Assembly (NCBI RefSeq): GCF_010728725.1
Contig: NZ_AP022606.1
Coordinates: forward strand, 1,054,001 to 1,118,000
Length of the DNA stretch: 64,000 nt
Direction of reading: 5' to 3'
Origin: Mycobacterium branderi
GTDB taxonomy: Bacteria; Actinomycetota; Actinomycetes; Mycobacteriales; Mycobacteriaceae
How positions within the stretch are numbered: position 1 is the first letter of the stretch; each line of letters begins with the position of its first letter. The translations under genes were made by a program, and so were the position numbers. The notes below the pieces were generated by a model. The model saw only the letters and a program-made list of their open reading frames with translations. It made no database searches and had not been told where the DNA came from. Shown piece by piece: positions 15,689 through 23,717 of this stretch.

Positions 15689-18511
15689 GTGGAGACGCAG
15701 ACGCTGATCAGACTGGTAGTCGGCCTCGGCATGACGGCGATAGTGCTGCTGTTTGCCGCCAGACGGGTTGGCTGGCTGGCCAAACTCATCATGTCGGGCC
15801 AACCGGCCAGCGGGCGCACCGACGAGGTCGGCGCCCGCATCGAGGTCGAGGTGGCCGAGGTGCCCGGCCAGCGCCGCCTGTTGAAGTGGACCATTCCCGG
15901 CCTGGCGCACTTCTTCACCATGTGGGCGTTCTTCGTGCTGCTCACCGTCTACATCGAGGCATACGGCCTGCTGTTCGACCCACATTTCCACATCCCGCTA
16001 GTCGGGACTTGGGACGCGCTGGGCTTCTTGCAGGACTTCTTCGTCGTCGCCGTAACGCTGGGCATCGCCACGTTCGCGGTCATCCGGATCAAGCGCAACC
16101 CCAAGGAGCTCGGCCGCACGTCGCGTTTCTACGGCTCGCACACCGGCGGTGCGTGGCTGATTCTGTTCATGATCTTCAACGTCGTGTGGACCTACTGCCT
16201 GTTGCGTGGGGCGGCGTCGTATCTGGGCAATCTCCCCTACGGCAACGGGGCCTTCCTGTCCCACCTGTTCGGCAAGATTTTGAGCCCGCTCGGCCACACC
16301 GGCAACGAGATCCTGGAGACAGTGGCGCTGCTGCTGCACATCGGGGTCATGCTGGCGTTCCTGATCATCGTGCTGCATTCCAAGCACCTGCACATCTTTG
16401 TGGCGCCCATCAACGTCGCCTTCAAGCGACTGCCCGACGGGCTGGGTCCGCTGCTGCCGATCGAGGCGGACGGCAAGCCGATCGACTTCGAAAACCCGCC
16501 TGACGACGCCGAATTCGGGCGGGGCAAGATCGAGGACTTTTCCTGGAAGGCGATGCTCGACTTCGCCACCTGCACCGAGTGTGGGCGCTGCCAGTCGCAG
16601 TGCCCGGCGTGGAACACCGGAAAGCCGTTGTCGCCCAAGCTCGTCATCATGGATCTGCGCGACCACTGGATGGCCAAGGCGCCCTACATCCTTGGTGAAA
16701 AGGAAGCCGACGCGGAGGGCGGCTACATCGAATCCGGTCGCGGCGAGGGCCACCACGTTCCGGAATCCGGATTCGGCCGCGTGCCCGGCTCGGGTCCCGA
16801 GCAGGCCGGACGTCCGCTGGTGGGCACCGCCGAGCAAGGCGGGGTGATCGACCCGGACGTGCTGTGGTCCTGCGTGACGTGCGGCGCCTGCGTCGAGCAG
16901 TGCCCGGTCGACATCGAGCACGTCGACCACATCGTGGACATGCGCCGCTACCAGGTGATGATGGAGTCGGAGTTCCCCTCCGAGCTGTCGGTGCTGTTCA
17001 AAAACCTTGAAACCAAGGGCAATCCGTGGGGTCAGAACGCCGGTGACCGCACCAACTGGATCAGCGAAGTCGACTTCGACGTTCCGGTCTACGGCGAGGA
17101 CGTCGAGTCCTTCGACGGCTACGAGTACCTGTTCTGGGTGGGTTGTGCCGGCGCCTACGACGACAAGGCGAAGAGGACCACCAAGGCCGTCGCCGAGTTG
17201 CTGGCCATCGCGGGAGTGAAGTACCTGGTGCTCGGCACCGGCGAAACCTGCAACGGCGACTCCGCGCGTCGCTCCGGCAACGAGTTCTTGTTCCAGCAGC
17301 TGGCCCAGCAGGCCGTCGAGACCCTGGACGGGGTGTTCGAAGGCGTGGAGACCGTCGACCGCAAGATCGTGGTGACCTGCCCGCACTGCTTCAATACCCT
17401 TGGGCGCGAATACAAGCAGCTCGGCGCCAACTTCACCGTGCTGCACCACACCCAGCTGCTCAACCGGCTGGTGCGCGACAAGAAGCTGGTGCCGGTCAAG
17501 CCGGTCGACGGCAACGGCAGCGGCCCCTCGATCACCTACCACGACCCGTGTTATCTGGGCCGGCACAACAAGGTCTACGAGGCGCCACGCGAGCTGATCG
17601 GGGCGTCGGGCGCGACGCTGACCGAAATGCCGCGCCACGCCGATCGCAGCTTCTGTTGCGGCGCCGGCGGTGCGCGGATGTGGATGGAAGAGCACATCGG
17701 CAAGCGGATCAACCACGAGCGCGTCGACGAGGCGCTGGCGACTGGCGCCACCACCGTCGCCACCGCGTGCCCGTTCTGCCGGGTGATGGTCAGCGACGGC
17801 GTCAACGACCGCGCCGAAGCCGCCGGGCGGGAAGACGTCGACGTGCGCGACGTGGCCAACCTGCTGCTGGAGTCCATCGACCGCAGCAACATCACGCTGC
17901 CGGCCAAGGGAACCGCCGCCGAAGAGGCCGCCAAGGCCGCTCCGAAGCCCGCTCCGAAGGCCGAGGCAGCACCGACGGCGGCGCCGGCCGAAAAGCCCGC
18001 TGAGGCTGCCGAACCCACGCCGGAAAAAGCCACCAAAGCCGTCACCGGCTTGGGCATCGCCGGCGGCGCCAAGCGGCCCGGCGCCAAGAAGGCCGCCGCG
18101 CCAACGCAATCCGCGGCCCCCCCGGCCGCCGAAAAGGCACCGGCTGCGCCGGCTAAGGGGTTGGGCCTCGCGGCCGAAGCAAAGCGGCCCGGAGCCAAAA
18201 AGGCCGCTGCCCCAGCACAACCGGAGGCCGCAGAGGCGCCGGCCGCAGAAGAGCCGAAAGCGGAAGAGGCCAAAGCGCCTGCCGCACCGGTCAAGGGATT
18301 GGGTATCGCAGCCGGAGCCAAACGACCCGGCGCCAAGAAGACTGCCGCGCCCGCGCAGCCCGCTGCCGAGCCGAAGAAGGAGCCGGAAGCAAAGCCGGAA
18401 CCGGAATCTCAGGCCGCGCCCGCGGACAAGGAAAGTGACGGCGAAGCCACCACACCGCCGGTCAAGGGACTCGGCATCGCCCGCGGCGCGCGCCCGCCGG
18501 GCAAGCGGTAA
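15689..18511 (+). CDS. etfD: Membrane ETF dehydrogenase, Fe-S oxidoreductase EtfD
   Basis: A 940-residue protein matching Rv0338c/EtfD, which passes electrons from electron-transfer flavoprotein to the quinone pool during acyl-CoA dehydrogenation. About six N-terminal transmembrane helices (residues 1-235) precede two 4Fe-4S motifs, CTECGRCQSQCP (near 295) and CVTCGACVEQCP (near 395). Two CCG (heterodisulfide-reductase) modules follow: CPHCFNTLG with CYLGRHNKVYE and CCGAGG, ending in ACPFCRVMV. The last about 200 residues are an Ala/Pro/Lys-rich tail with four GLGIAxGAKRPGAKK-like repeats. The GTG at 15689 is chosen because GGAGAG lies 7 nt upstream, and a tandem operator precedes it. Confidence 0.93.
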   Translation: METQTLIRLVVGLGMTAIVLLFAARRVGWLAKLIMSGQPASGRTDEVGARIEVEVAEVPGQRRLLKWTIPGLAHFFTMWAFFVLLTVYIEAYGLLFDPHFHIPLVGTWDALGFLQDFFVVAVTLGIATFAVIRIKRNPKELGRTSRFYGSHTGGAWLILFMIFNVVWTYCLLRGAASYLGNLPYGNGAFLSHLFGKILSPLGHTGNEILETVALLLHIGVMLAFLIIVLHSKHLHIFVAPINVAFKRLPDGLGPLLPIEADGKPIDFENPPDDAEFGRGKIEDFSWKAMLDFATCTECGRCQSQCPAWNTGKPLSPKLVIMDLRDHWMAKAPYILGEKEADAEGGYIESGRGEGHHVPESGFGRVPGSGPEQAGRPLVGTAEQGGVIDPDVLWSCVTCGACVEQCPVDIEHVDHIVDMRRYQVMMESEFPSELSVLFKNLETKGNPWGQNAGDRTNWISEVDFDVPVYGEDVESFDGYEYLFWVGCAGAYDDKAKRTTKAVAELLAIAGVKYLVLGTGETCNGDSARRSGNEFLFQQLAQQAVETLDGVFEGVETVDRKIVVTCPHCFNTLGREYKQLGANFTVLHHTQLLNRLVRDKKLVPVKPVDGNGSGPSITYHDPCYLGRHNKVYEAPRELIGASGATLTEMPRHADRSFCCGAGGARMWMEEHIGKRINHERVDEALATGATTVATACPFCRVMVSDGVNDRAEAAGREDVDVRDVANLLLESIDRSNITLPAKGTAAEEAAKAAPKPAPKAEAAPTAAPAEKPAEAAEPTPEKATKAVTGLGIAGGAKRPGAKKAAAPTQSAAPPAAEKAPAAPAKGLGLAAEAKRPGAKKAAAPAQPEAAEAPAAEEPKAEEAKAPAAPVKGLGIAAGAKRPGAKKTAAPAQPAAEPKKEPEAKPEPESQAAPADKESDGEATTPPVKGLGIARGARPPGKR
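18040..18510 (+). repeat. C-terminal GLGIAxGAKRPGAKK repeats of EtfD
   Basis: Four degenerate repeats (GLGIAGGAKRPGAKK, GLGLAAEAKRPGAKK, GLGIAAGAKRPGAKK, GLGIARGARPPGKR) begin at roughly 18043, 18157, 18294 and 18466. They are joined by Ala/Pro/Glu-rich spacers. The tail is basic at the repeats and acidic between them, and is likely disordered and cytoplasmic. Confidence 0.8.
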
Positions 18512-18518
18512 CGAGCCG

Positions 18519-19895
18519 TTACGCGGCGCCACCGCGGAGGTCGGCGTCCGACGGCGCGTATTCCGCCCAATCCCGGAAAAGGGTTGCCGGAGTGGAGTTT
18601 CCAACCTGCGTCAGCGTGGCGACGTGGGTGAACGGATCATCGACGGCTTCGCGGGTTCCGAACAATGGCACCAACGTCGGCACTTCTGCGACGTGAGCCG
18701 GATTGTCGACCACGGTAATAGTCCTCATTACCGGATGGTCCGAAACCAGGTCCTGGATGGCTCCTGTCGAGGCGAACTGACTCTCGGTACACAGGACACG
18801 CGCTCCGGCTACCCCCCACTCATGAAGCTTTCCCGCCTCCGACAAGAATGCCCCGGGATCTTGCGAGAAGGACACTTGAGGCGGGTAGCACGAGCGGGTT
18901 TCCTGCATCATTCGATGGGTGACGAGTGTTGCTTCCACCGACAGGCGTACCAGCCGAACGGTTCGGGAGTCGACGTCGATCACTCGTTGATAGGTCGAAG
19001 TTTCGCCAGGATTGAGAAAGCTGTCTTCGTAAGAAGCGGCGATGATCGAGGCGTAGAGCAGCGTCGAATCGCCCGGCAGAGTGGGTTTTTCGCGGTAGTC
19101 GTCTCTCAACGACCTTCCACTGGGATCCAGGCCGGCGAGCAGTGCTTCGGTAGTGGCGGGCTCCGTCGGCGTCCCGACGGGATAGGACGTGACACGCATC
19201 AGCCCCGCTGGCATGTCGATTTGGACAGAACCGCGGCTGTGCAGCGTCACTTTCGCCAACAGATGGATGATCGGACCCGTCGAGCCCATCGGTGACAACT
19301 CGGCATTGACGTCGACGAGCGGGCTCGAGGCCTCGGGCAGGTATTGGGTCTGCATCCAGAACTGCACCAGACCGATCAACGGGAACAACGCGACCACGAC
19401 GGCAGCGCCCTTGGTGACGGCAGTGCGCGCGTAGCGACCGAGGTAGAGCACCCAGGCCAACGCTATGCCGCCGAGCGTCAACGCAACTCCGGTTATCCCC
19501 ATCAGCTGGCTCACCGGACTGCGCTGGTCGACCAGCCACACGTAGGCCGCCAGACCCGCGATGAAGATCTGACTCACCATCGCGGTCATCAAGGCGTTAC
19601 CCGAGCCCCTGACGATCTGCCCGAACGCCAGCGCGCAGGTGATGCCGATGCCCAACAGCAGAGCGCTCCCGATCAGATCCCATGCGGAGGTGGTCAGCGT
19701 CGCATTCCAGACCGCCAGTGCGAGGACGATCGCGGCGTCGACGCCGACCCAGCAGGCGAGCAGAATCCGTAGCGATTTGGGCAGGTTGCGGACCGTGAGA
19801 TCGGGTGGCGACGCTTGTTCTTCGACCGCCGACTCATGGCCTTCCGTTGCTTGATGGCCGTCTCGACCTAGCTGCGTTTCAAGTTTGAGCTTCAT
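18519..19895 (-). CDS. Membrane protein of unknown function
   Basis: A 458-residue protein. A charged N-terminus (MKLKLETQLGRDG) is followed by four or five hydrophobic helices between about residues 40 and 165 (for example LLACWVGVDAAIVLALAVW and GIALAWVLYLGRYA). A soluble domain of about 290 residues follows. It contains the segments GSVQIDMPAGLMRVTSYPVG and TSTYQRVIDVDSRTVRLVRL, and the two cysteines ETRSCYPPQVSF and ARVLCTESQFAS, which may be disulphide-bonded outside the membrane. I do not recognise a family. A longer reading frame upstream is antisense to aspC and was not used. Start at 19895 or 19910. It converges on etfD with a 7-bp gap. Confidence 0.7.
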   Translation of the reverse strand: MKLKLETQLGRDGHQATEGHESAVEEQASPPDLTVRNLPKSLRILLACWVGVDAAIVLALAVWNATLTTSAWDLIGSALLLGIGITCALAFGQIVRGSGNALMTAMVSQIFIAGLAAYVWLVDQRSPVSQLMGITGVALTLGGIALAWVLYLGRYARTAVTKGAAVVVALFPLIGLVQFWMQTQYLPEASSPLVDVNAELSPMGSTGPIIHLLAKVTLHSRGSVQIDMPAGLMRVTSYPVGTPTEPATTEALLAGLDPSGRSLRDDYREKPTLPGDSTLLYASIIAASYEDSFLNPGETSTYQRVIDVDSRTVRLVRLSVEATLVTHRMMQETRSCYPPQVSFSQDPGAFLSEAGKLHEWGVAGARVLCTESQFASTGAIQDLVSDHPVMRTITVVDNPAHVAEVPTLVPLFGTREAVDDPFTHVATLTQVGNSTPATLFRDWAEYAPSDADLRGGAA

Positions 19896-20027
19896 CCGTG
19901 TGCCCCACATGTTCGGTGATGGCGGCACTGTACGGCCATGCAGCAACCCAGCGTGCGAGTAATCGACTACCTGTTTTCCCGGCCTTATCTCGACTTCAGC
20001 AAATTTCCATTGGACGGCCATGGCACC

Positions 20028-21302
20028 ATGGTGAACGTGACTACGCATCAGCTGCCCTGGTCGGCCACGGGGCACCAGCCGCGGCAGCGCATGTTCGCGC
20101 AGTCGTCGAAGCTGCAAGACGTCCTCTACGAGATCCGCGGCCCGGTGCACGATCACGCCGCGCGGTTGGAGGCCGAGGGGCACCGCATCCTCAAGCTCAA
20201 CATCGGCAACCCGGCGCCGTTCGGGTTCGAGGCACCCGACGTGATCATGCGCGACATGATCCAGGCGTTGCCCTATGCGCAGGGCTATTCGGACTCCAAG
20301 GGCATCCTTCCGGCGCGGCGCGCGGTGGTCACCCGCTACGAGCTCGTCGACGGCTTCCCGCGATTCGACGTCGACGACGTCTATTTGGGTAACGGCGTCT
20401 CGGAGCTGATCACCCTGACCCTGCAGGCACTGCTGGACAACGGCGATCAGGTATTGATCCCGGCGCCCGATTATCCGTTGTGGACGGCGTCGACGTCGCT
20501 GGCCGGTGGTACCCCGGTGCACTACCTGTGCGACGAGACGCAGGGCTGGCAGCCCGATATCGCCGATCTGGAATCCAAGATCACCGAACGCACCAAGGCG
20601 CTTGTGGTGATCAACCCGAACAATCCGACCGGCGCGGTGTACAGCCGCGAAGTCCTCACGCAGATGGCCGATTTGGCGCGCAAGCATCAGCTCCTGCTGC
20701 TTGCCGACGAGATCTACGACAAGATTCTCTACGACGACGCCAAGCACATCAGCATGGCCTCGGTGGCGCCGGACCTGTTGTGCCTGACGTTCAACGGATT
20801 GTCGAAGGCCTATCGGGTGGCGGGCTATCGGGCCGGCTGGTTGGCGATCACGGGCCCCAAAGACCATGCCAGTAGCTTCATCGAAGGCATTCACTTGCTG
20901 GCGAATATGCGGCTGTGCCCGAATGTTCCGGCGCAGCATGCGATCCAGGTGGCGCTGGGCGGTCACCAGAGCATCGAGGATTTGGTGCTGCCGGGCGGAC
21001 GGCTGCGCGAACAGCGGGATGTCGCCTGGTCCAAGCTCAACGAGATCCCGGGGGTTTCGTGCGTCAAGCCGGCCGGGGCGCTCTACACCTTCCCGCGACT
21101 GGATCCCGAGGTGTACGACATCGAGGACGACGAGCAATTAGTCCTCGATCTGCTGCTGCAGGAGAAGATCCTGGTCACTCAGGGCACCGGATTCAATTGG
21201 CCCGCACCGGATCACCTGCGGATCGTGACGCTGCCGTGGGCGCGTGACCTGTCGCATGCGATCGAGCGGCTGGGTAACTTCCTGGCCAGCTACCGTCAGT
21301 AA
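20028..21302 (+). CDS. aspC: PLP-dependent aminotransferase AspC/AlaA type
   Basis: A 424-residue class-I aminotransferase that moves amino groups between alanine or aspartate and 2-oxo acids in the cytoplasm. Fold-type-I features are LNIGNPAPFGFEAPD near the N-terminus, GNGVSELITLTLQALLDNGD (PLP phosphate region), NPNNPTGAVYSREVL, LADEIYDKILYDD and the catalytic lysine in FNGLSKAYRVAGYRAGW. The C-terminal Arg is in DHLRIVTLPW. The protein from RQRMFAQSSKLQDVLYEIRG onward matches mycobacterial AspC (Rv0337c) closely. The ATG at 20028 is chosen; a GTG one codon later is equally possible. The extension to 19938 is not family-like. Confidence 0.92.
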   Translation: MVNVTTHQLPWSATGHQPRQRMFAQSSKLQDVLYEIRGPVHDHAARLEAEGHRILKLNIGNPAPFGFEAPDVIMRDMIQALPYAQGYSDSKGILPARRAVVTRYELVDGFPRFDVDDVYLGNGVSELITLTLQALLDNGDQVLIPAPDYPLWTASTSLAGGTPVHYLCDETQGWQPDIADLESKITERTKALVVINPNNPTGAVYSREVLTQMADLARKHQLLLLADEIYDKILYDDAKHISMASVAPDLLCLTFNGLSKAYRVAGYRAGWLAITGPKDHASSFIEGIHLLANMRLCPNVPAQHAIQVALGGHQSIEDLVLPGGRLREQRDVAWSKLNEIPGVSCVKPAGALYTFPRLDPEVYDIEDDEQLVLDLLLQEKILVTQGTGFNWPAPDHLRIVTLPWARDLSHAIERLGNFLASYRQ

Positions 21303-21303
21303 A

Positions 21304-21702
21304 TCAGACCTCGGGGCAGAACACTTCGCGGGCGATGTCCGCGAAATCGGCTGCGGTATCACCGGTCATGTCCGGCGATCCGTCGACGATGTCCGCAATG
21401 ACTTGCTCTTCACTTTCGCCGCCCTCCAGGCGTTCGCAAACACTGCGGGCATCGTTGACCGCAACATCGGCGGGTCGGGTCAGTTCGATGCCTTCTTCGG
21501 ACAGCAGCCACAGGAATCGGCCGTCCTTGTCCATCTTCGCCGGCGAGTTAGCGGCCTGCGAACCTGACATCGATCCTTTCGGCGCGGGATGGTCACGCTT
21601 CCAGTACGAAACCGATACTGCGGCAACGACGATGAGGGCGATTACGACCGCGACGAGCACGGCTCCGCCGCGGATGGGCTGCGGGTTAGGTGTTGTTGTC
21701 AT
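21304..21702 (-). CDS. DUF732-type membrane-anchored protein
   Basis: A 132-residue protein with a short N-terminus, one transmembrane or signal-anchor helix (AVLVAVVIALIVVAAVSVSYW, about 14-33) and a small extracytoplasmic helical domain. The domain contains ARSVCERLEGGESEEQVIADIV and EVFCPEV, the two-Cys pattern of the mycobacterial DUF732 family. It begins 2 bp after the rmlA stop, so it belongs to the udgA-rmlA operon. It ends 1 bp from the convergent aspC stop. Function unknown. Confidence 0.82.
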   Translation of the reverse strand: MTTTPNPQPIRGGAVLVAVVIALIVVAAVSVSYWKRDHPAPKGSMSGSQAANSPAKMDKDGRFLWLLSEEGIELTRPADVAVNDARSVCERLEGGESEEQVIADIVDGSPDMTGDTAADFADIAREVFCPEV

Positions 21703-21704
21703 CC

Positions 21705-22571
21705 TCAGCGCTGTTCGAGCAACTGCAGCAGATAGTCGCCGTAGCCGGATTTGACCAGGCTCTGCGCGCGGCGCGCCAGTTGCTCGTCGTCGATGAAGCC
21801 CATCCGCCACGCCACTTCCTCCGGCACGCCGATCTTCAAGCCCTGCCGGCGTTCCAGGGTTCGGACGTAGTCACTGGCATCCAGCAGGGAGTCGAAGGTC
21901 CCGGTGTCCAGCCAGGCCGTGCCGCGCGCCAGCACCTCGACCGCCAGCCGGCCCTGGTTCAAATAGATCTGGTTGACCTCGGTGATCTCATACTCGCCGC
22001 GCGCCGAGGGCTTTAACCCCTTGGCGATCTCGACGACGTCGTTGTCGTAGAAATACAGGCCCGGAACCGCGTAGTGGGACTTGGGCGTTGCCGGCTTCTC
22101 CTCGAGCGAGAGCGCGATGCCGTCGTCGCCGAATTCGACCACTCCGTACGCCGACGGGTTGGCCACCCAGTAGGCGAAAATCGCGCCGCCGCTGATGGTT
22201 TGGAACCGGCGCAGGTTGGTGCCCAGACCGGGGCCGTAAAAGATGTTGTCGCCCAACGCTAATGCCACCGACTCGGTACCGATGTGGTCAGCGCCGATGA
22301 CGAATGCCTGCGCCAGACCGTCGGGCCGGTCCTGCACCGCGTAGCTGACGTTGATGCCGAATGCGGCGCCGTCGTCGAGCAGCCGGTGAAAGCCGGGCGC
22401 ATCGTGACCGGTGGTGATCACCAAGATGTCGCGGATGCCGGCCGTCATCAGCGTCGACAGCGGGTAATAGATCATCGGTTTGTCGTAAACCGGCAGCAGC
22501 TGCTTGCTGACGCCCATGGTGATCGGATAAAGCCGTGTGCCCGAACCGCCGGCCAGGATGATTCCGCGCAT
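21705..22571 (-). CDS. rmlA: Glucose-1-phosphate thymidylyltransferase RmlA
   Basis: A 288-residue enzyme that makes dTDP-glucose from dTTP and glucose-1-phosphate, the first step to dTDP-rhamnose. Rhamnose links arabinogalactan to peptidoglycan, so the gene is normally essential in mycobacteria. The nucleotide-binding signature [34 protein letters not shown] is at the N-terminus (conserved G-x-G-T-R and K residues). ALGDNIFYG and [32 protein letters not shown] segments follow (here [15 protein letters not shown] and [13 protein letters not shown]). Length is standard. It lies 10 bp after the NTF2-like gene. Confidence 0.97.
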   Translation of the reverse strand: MRGIILAGGSGTRLYPITMGVSKQLLPVYDKPMIYYPLSTLMTAGIRDILVITTGHDAPGFHRLLDDGAAFGINVSYAVQDRPDGLAQAFVIGADHIGTESVALALGDNIFYGPGLGTNLRRFQTISGGAIFAYWVANPSAYGVVEFGDDGIALSLEEKPATPKSHYAVPGLYFYDNDVVEIAKGLKPSARGEYEITEVNQIYLNQGRLAVEVLARGTAWLDTGTFDSLLDASDYVRTLERRQGLKIGVPEEVAWRMGFIDDEQLARRAQSLVKSGYGDYLLQLLEQR

Positions 22572-22581
22572 CAGCTACTCC

Positions 22582-22935
22582 TCAGTCGACCAGGTCGGCC
22601 TCGGTGAGCTCGGTTGCCGCCAAGGCCGACTCCAGGTCATCATGCCGGAACACCGAGGTGACGTGATCGTGAACGACCCGAAATGCCGCCGCCGCAGTGT
22701 CGTTGGCGCCTTTGAGTTCGACGACGACGACGCCGTCGTGCACGAACATCCTGCCCAGCTCCGCGGTCTGGGCGCGCTCGGTGGCCCACTTGCGCAGCGC
22801 CTGGTGGCCCTGCCCGGCTCCGTGCGCGTCGCCGACTTCGATGTCCTCGCTGGACAGCGCGATCAAGGTGTCGATGTCCGACGTGTTGAGGGCGTCGTGC
22901 CATGCCAGTACGGTGGCGATCTCCGATGTCGTCAT
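22582..22935 (-). CDS. SnoaL/NTF2-like small protein
   Basis: A 117-residue protein with the NTF2-like (SnoaL) cone fold: N-terminal helices MTTSEIATVLAWHDALNTSDIDTLIALSSEDIEVGDAHG, then GQGHQALRKWATERAQ and beta strands VHDGVVVVELKGAN and AAAAFRVVHDHVTSVFRHD. It matches Rv0333 in size and position. The family holds enzymes and binding proteins, so no specific role is assigned. It is the third gene of a five-gene unit with udgA, with 22 bp upstream and 10 bp downstream gaps. Confidence 0.82.
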   Translation of the reverse strand: MTTSEIATVLAWHDALNTSDIDTLIALSSEDIEVGDAHGAGQGHQALRKWATERAQTAELGRMFVHDGVVVVELKGANDTAAAAFRVVHDHVTSVFRHDDLESALAATELTEADLVD

Positions 22936-22957
22936 GACCTGCAACGTACCGCGCCGT

Positions 22958-23713
22958 TCAGAACGGCGTGCGCTCCAGCCAGTTCTGCCATACCGCGGTG
23001 TCGCCGAACACCGCGATGCCGGTGTCGGCGACCGCAACTCGTCGGGTGACGGCCAGCAGCAGGTCGGTGGCGGGCCCGCGCAGCGCTACTGTGCCCTTGC
23101 CGTGGTCGTGTGACCAGCTGATCGTGCCGTTGTCGGCACGGATGGTCCACTCGCCCGCGGCTCCGATACCAGGATCGGTGGCGTGGAGGTGCATGCTCTG
23201 CCCGTCTGTAAGCGGAAGCGCCGCGCCGTCGCGTCCGGCCTGTGCCGCGACCCGCTCCAGCCATTCGCTGATCCCGTCGGCCGCGGTCTCGGCGTCGAGT
23301 GTGAAATCGAGTCCCAGCGCGAGGGCGGCGTCGGCGCGGTGCACGCTCGCCTCGTGTAGCCGGCGGCGAACCCACCAGTAAGCGGGCCGCGGCCCGATGA
23401 ATGTCCAGACGGGGGTTTCCATGCCAGCCTGCTCGACGGTGTCGACCAGCAGCTGCGCGCCGCCGTGCAGCCAGGAGATGGCCTCGTCGGGATCCGGCGG
23501 CGGCTTGCCTTGTTCGACGCTGCGCGGATCGAGGAAGTGGTCGACGCGGTCGCGGACGATCTGCGCCGCCCACCGGTCTCCGCGGCCGACATGGCGGAAC
23601 AACTGCTGCAAACTCCACTCGGGACAGGTCGGCACCGGTGTCGACGGGTCGGCGCCGCGGATCACCTCACCGAAGGCGCGGTTTTGCTCGAGCAATGCTG
23701 CCGCGTAGTCCAC
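22958..23713 (-). CDS. Maleylpyruvate isomerase family (MDMPI/DinB) protein
   Basis: A 251-residue protein with an N-terminal four-helix DinB/MDMPI domain. The domain includes VPTCPEWSLQQLFRHVGRGDRWA, which has the first metal-ligand His, and RRLHEASVHRADAALALG, which has the HxxxHR pair of mycothiol-dependent maleylpyruvate isomerases. A C-terminal SCP-like beta domain carries GTVALRGPATDLLLAVTRR. It is probably a mycothiol-dependent metal enzyme; the substrate is unknown. The GTG start is 4 bp after the udgA stop. It corresponds to Rv0332 of M. tuberculosis. Confidence 0.85.
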   Translation of the reverse strand: MDYAAALLEQNRAFGEVIRGADPSTPVPTCPEWSLQQLFRHVGRGDRWAAQIVRDRVDHFLDPRSVEQGKPPPDPDEAISWLHGGAQLLVDTVEQAGMETPVWTFIGPRPAYWWVRRRLHEASVHRADAALALGLDFTLDAETAADGISEWLERVAAQAGRDGAALPLTDGQSMHLHATDPGIGAAGEWTIRADNGTISWSHDHGKGTVALRGPATDLLLAVTRRVAVADTGIAVFGDTAVWQNWLERTPF

Positions 23714-23717
23714 GCGG

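Noticed and set aside
18508..18522. GTAACG-AGC-CGTTAC dyad as a terminator
   Set aside because: It is formed by the two facing TAA stop codons of convergent genes. The 6-bp stem with no U-run is weak, so I do not call it a terminator.
15998..18604. 868-codon minus-strand open frame opposite etfD
   Set aside because: It is antisense to EtfD with intact Fe-S motifs. The translation is Arg/His/Gly-rich with no family features.
19911..21137. N-terminal extension of the unknown membrane protein through aspC
   Set aside because: The extra 400 residues are antisense to aspC, so the real start is at about 19895-19910.
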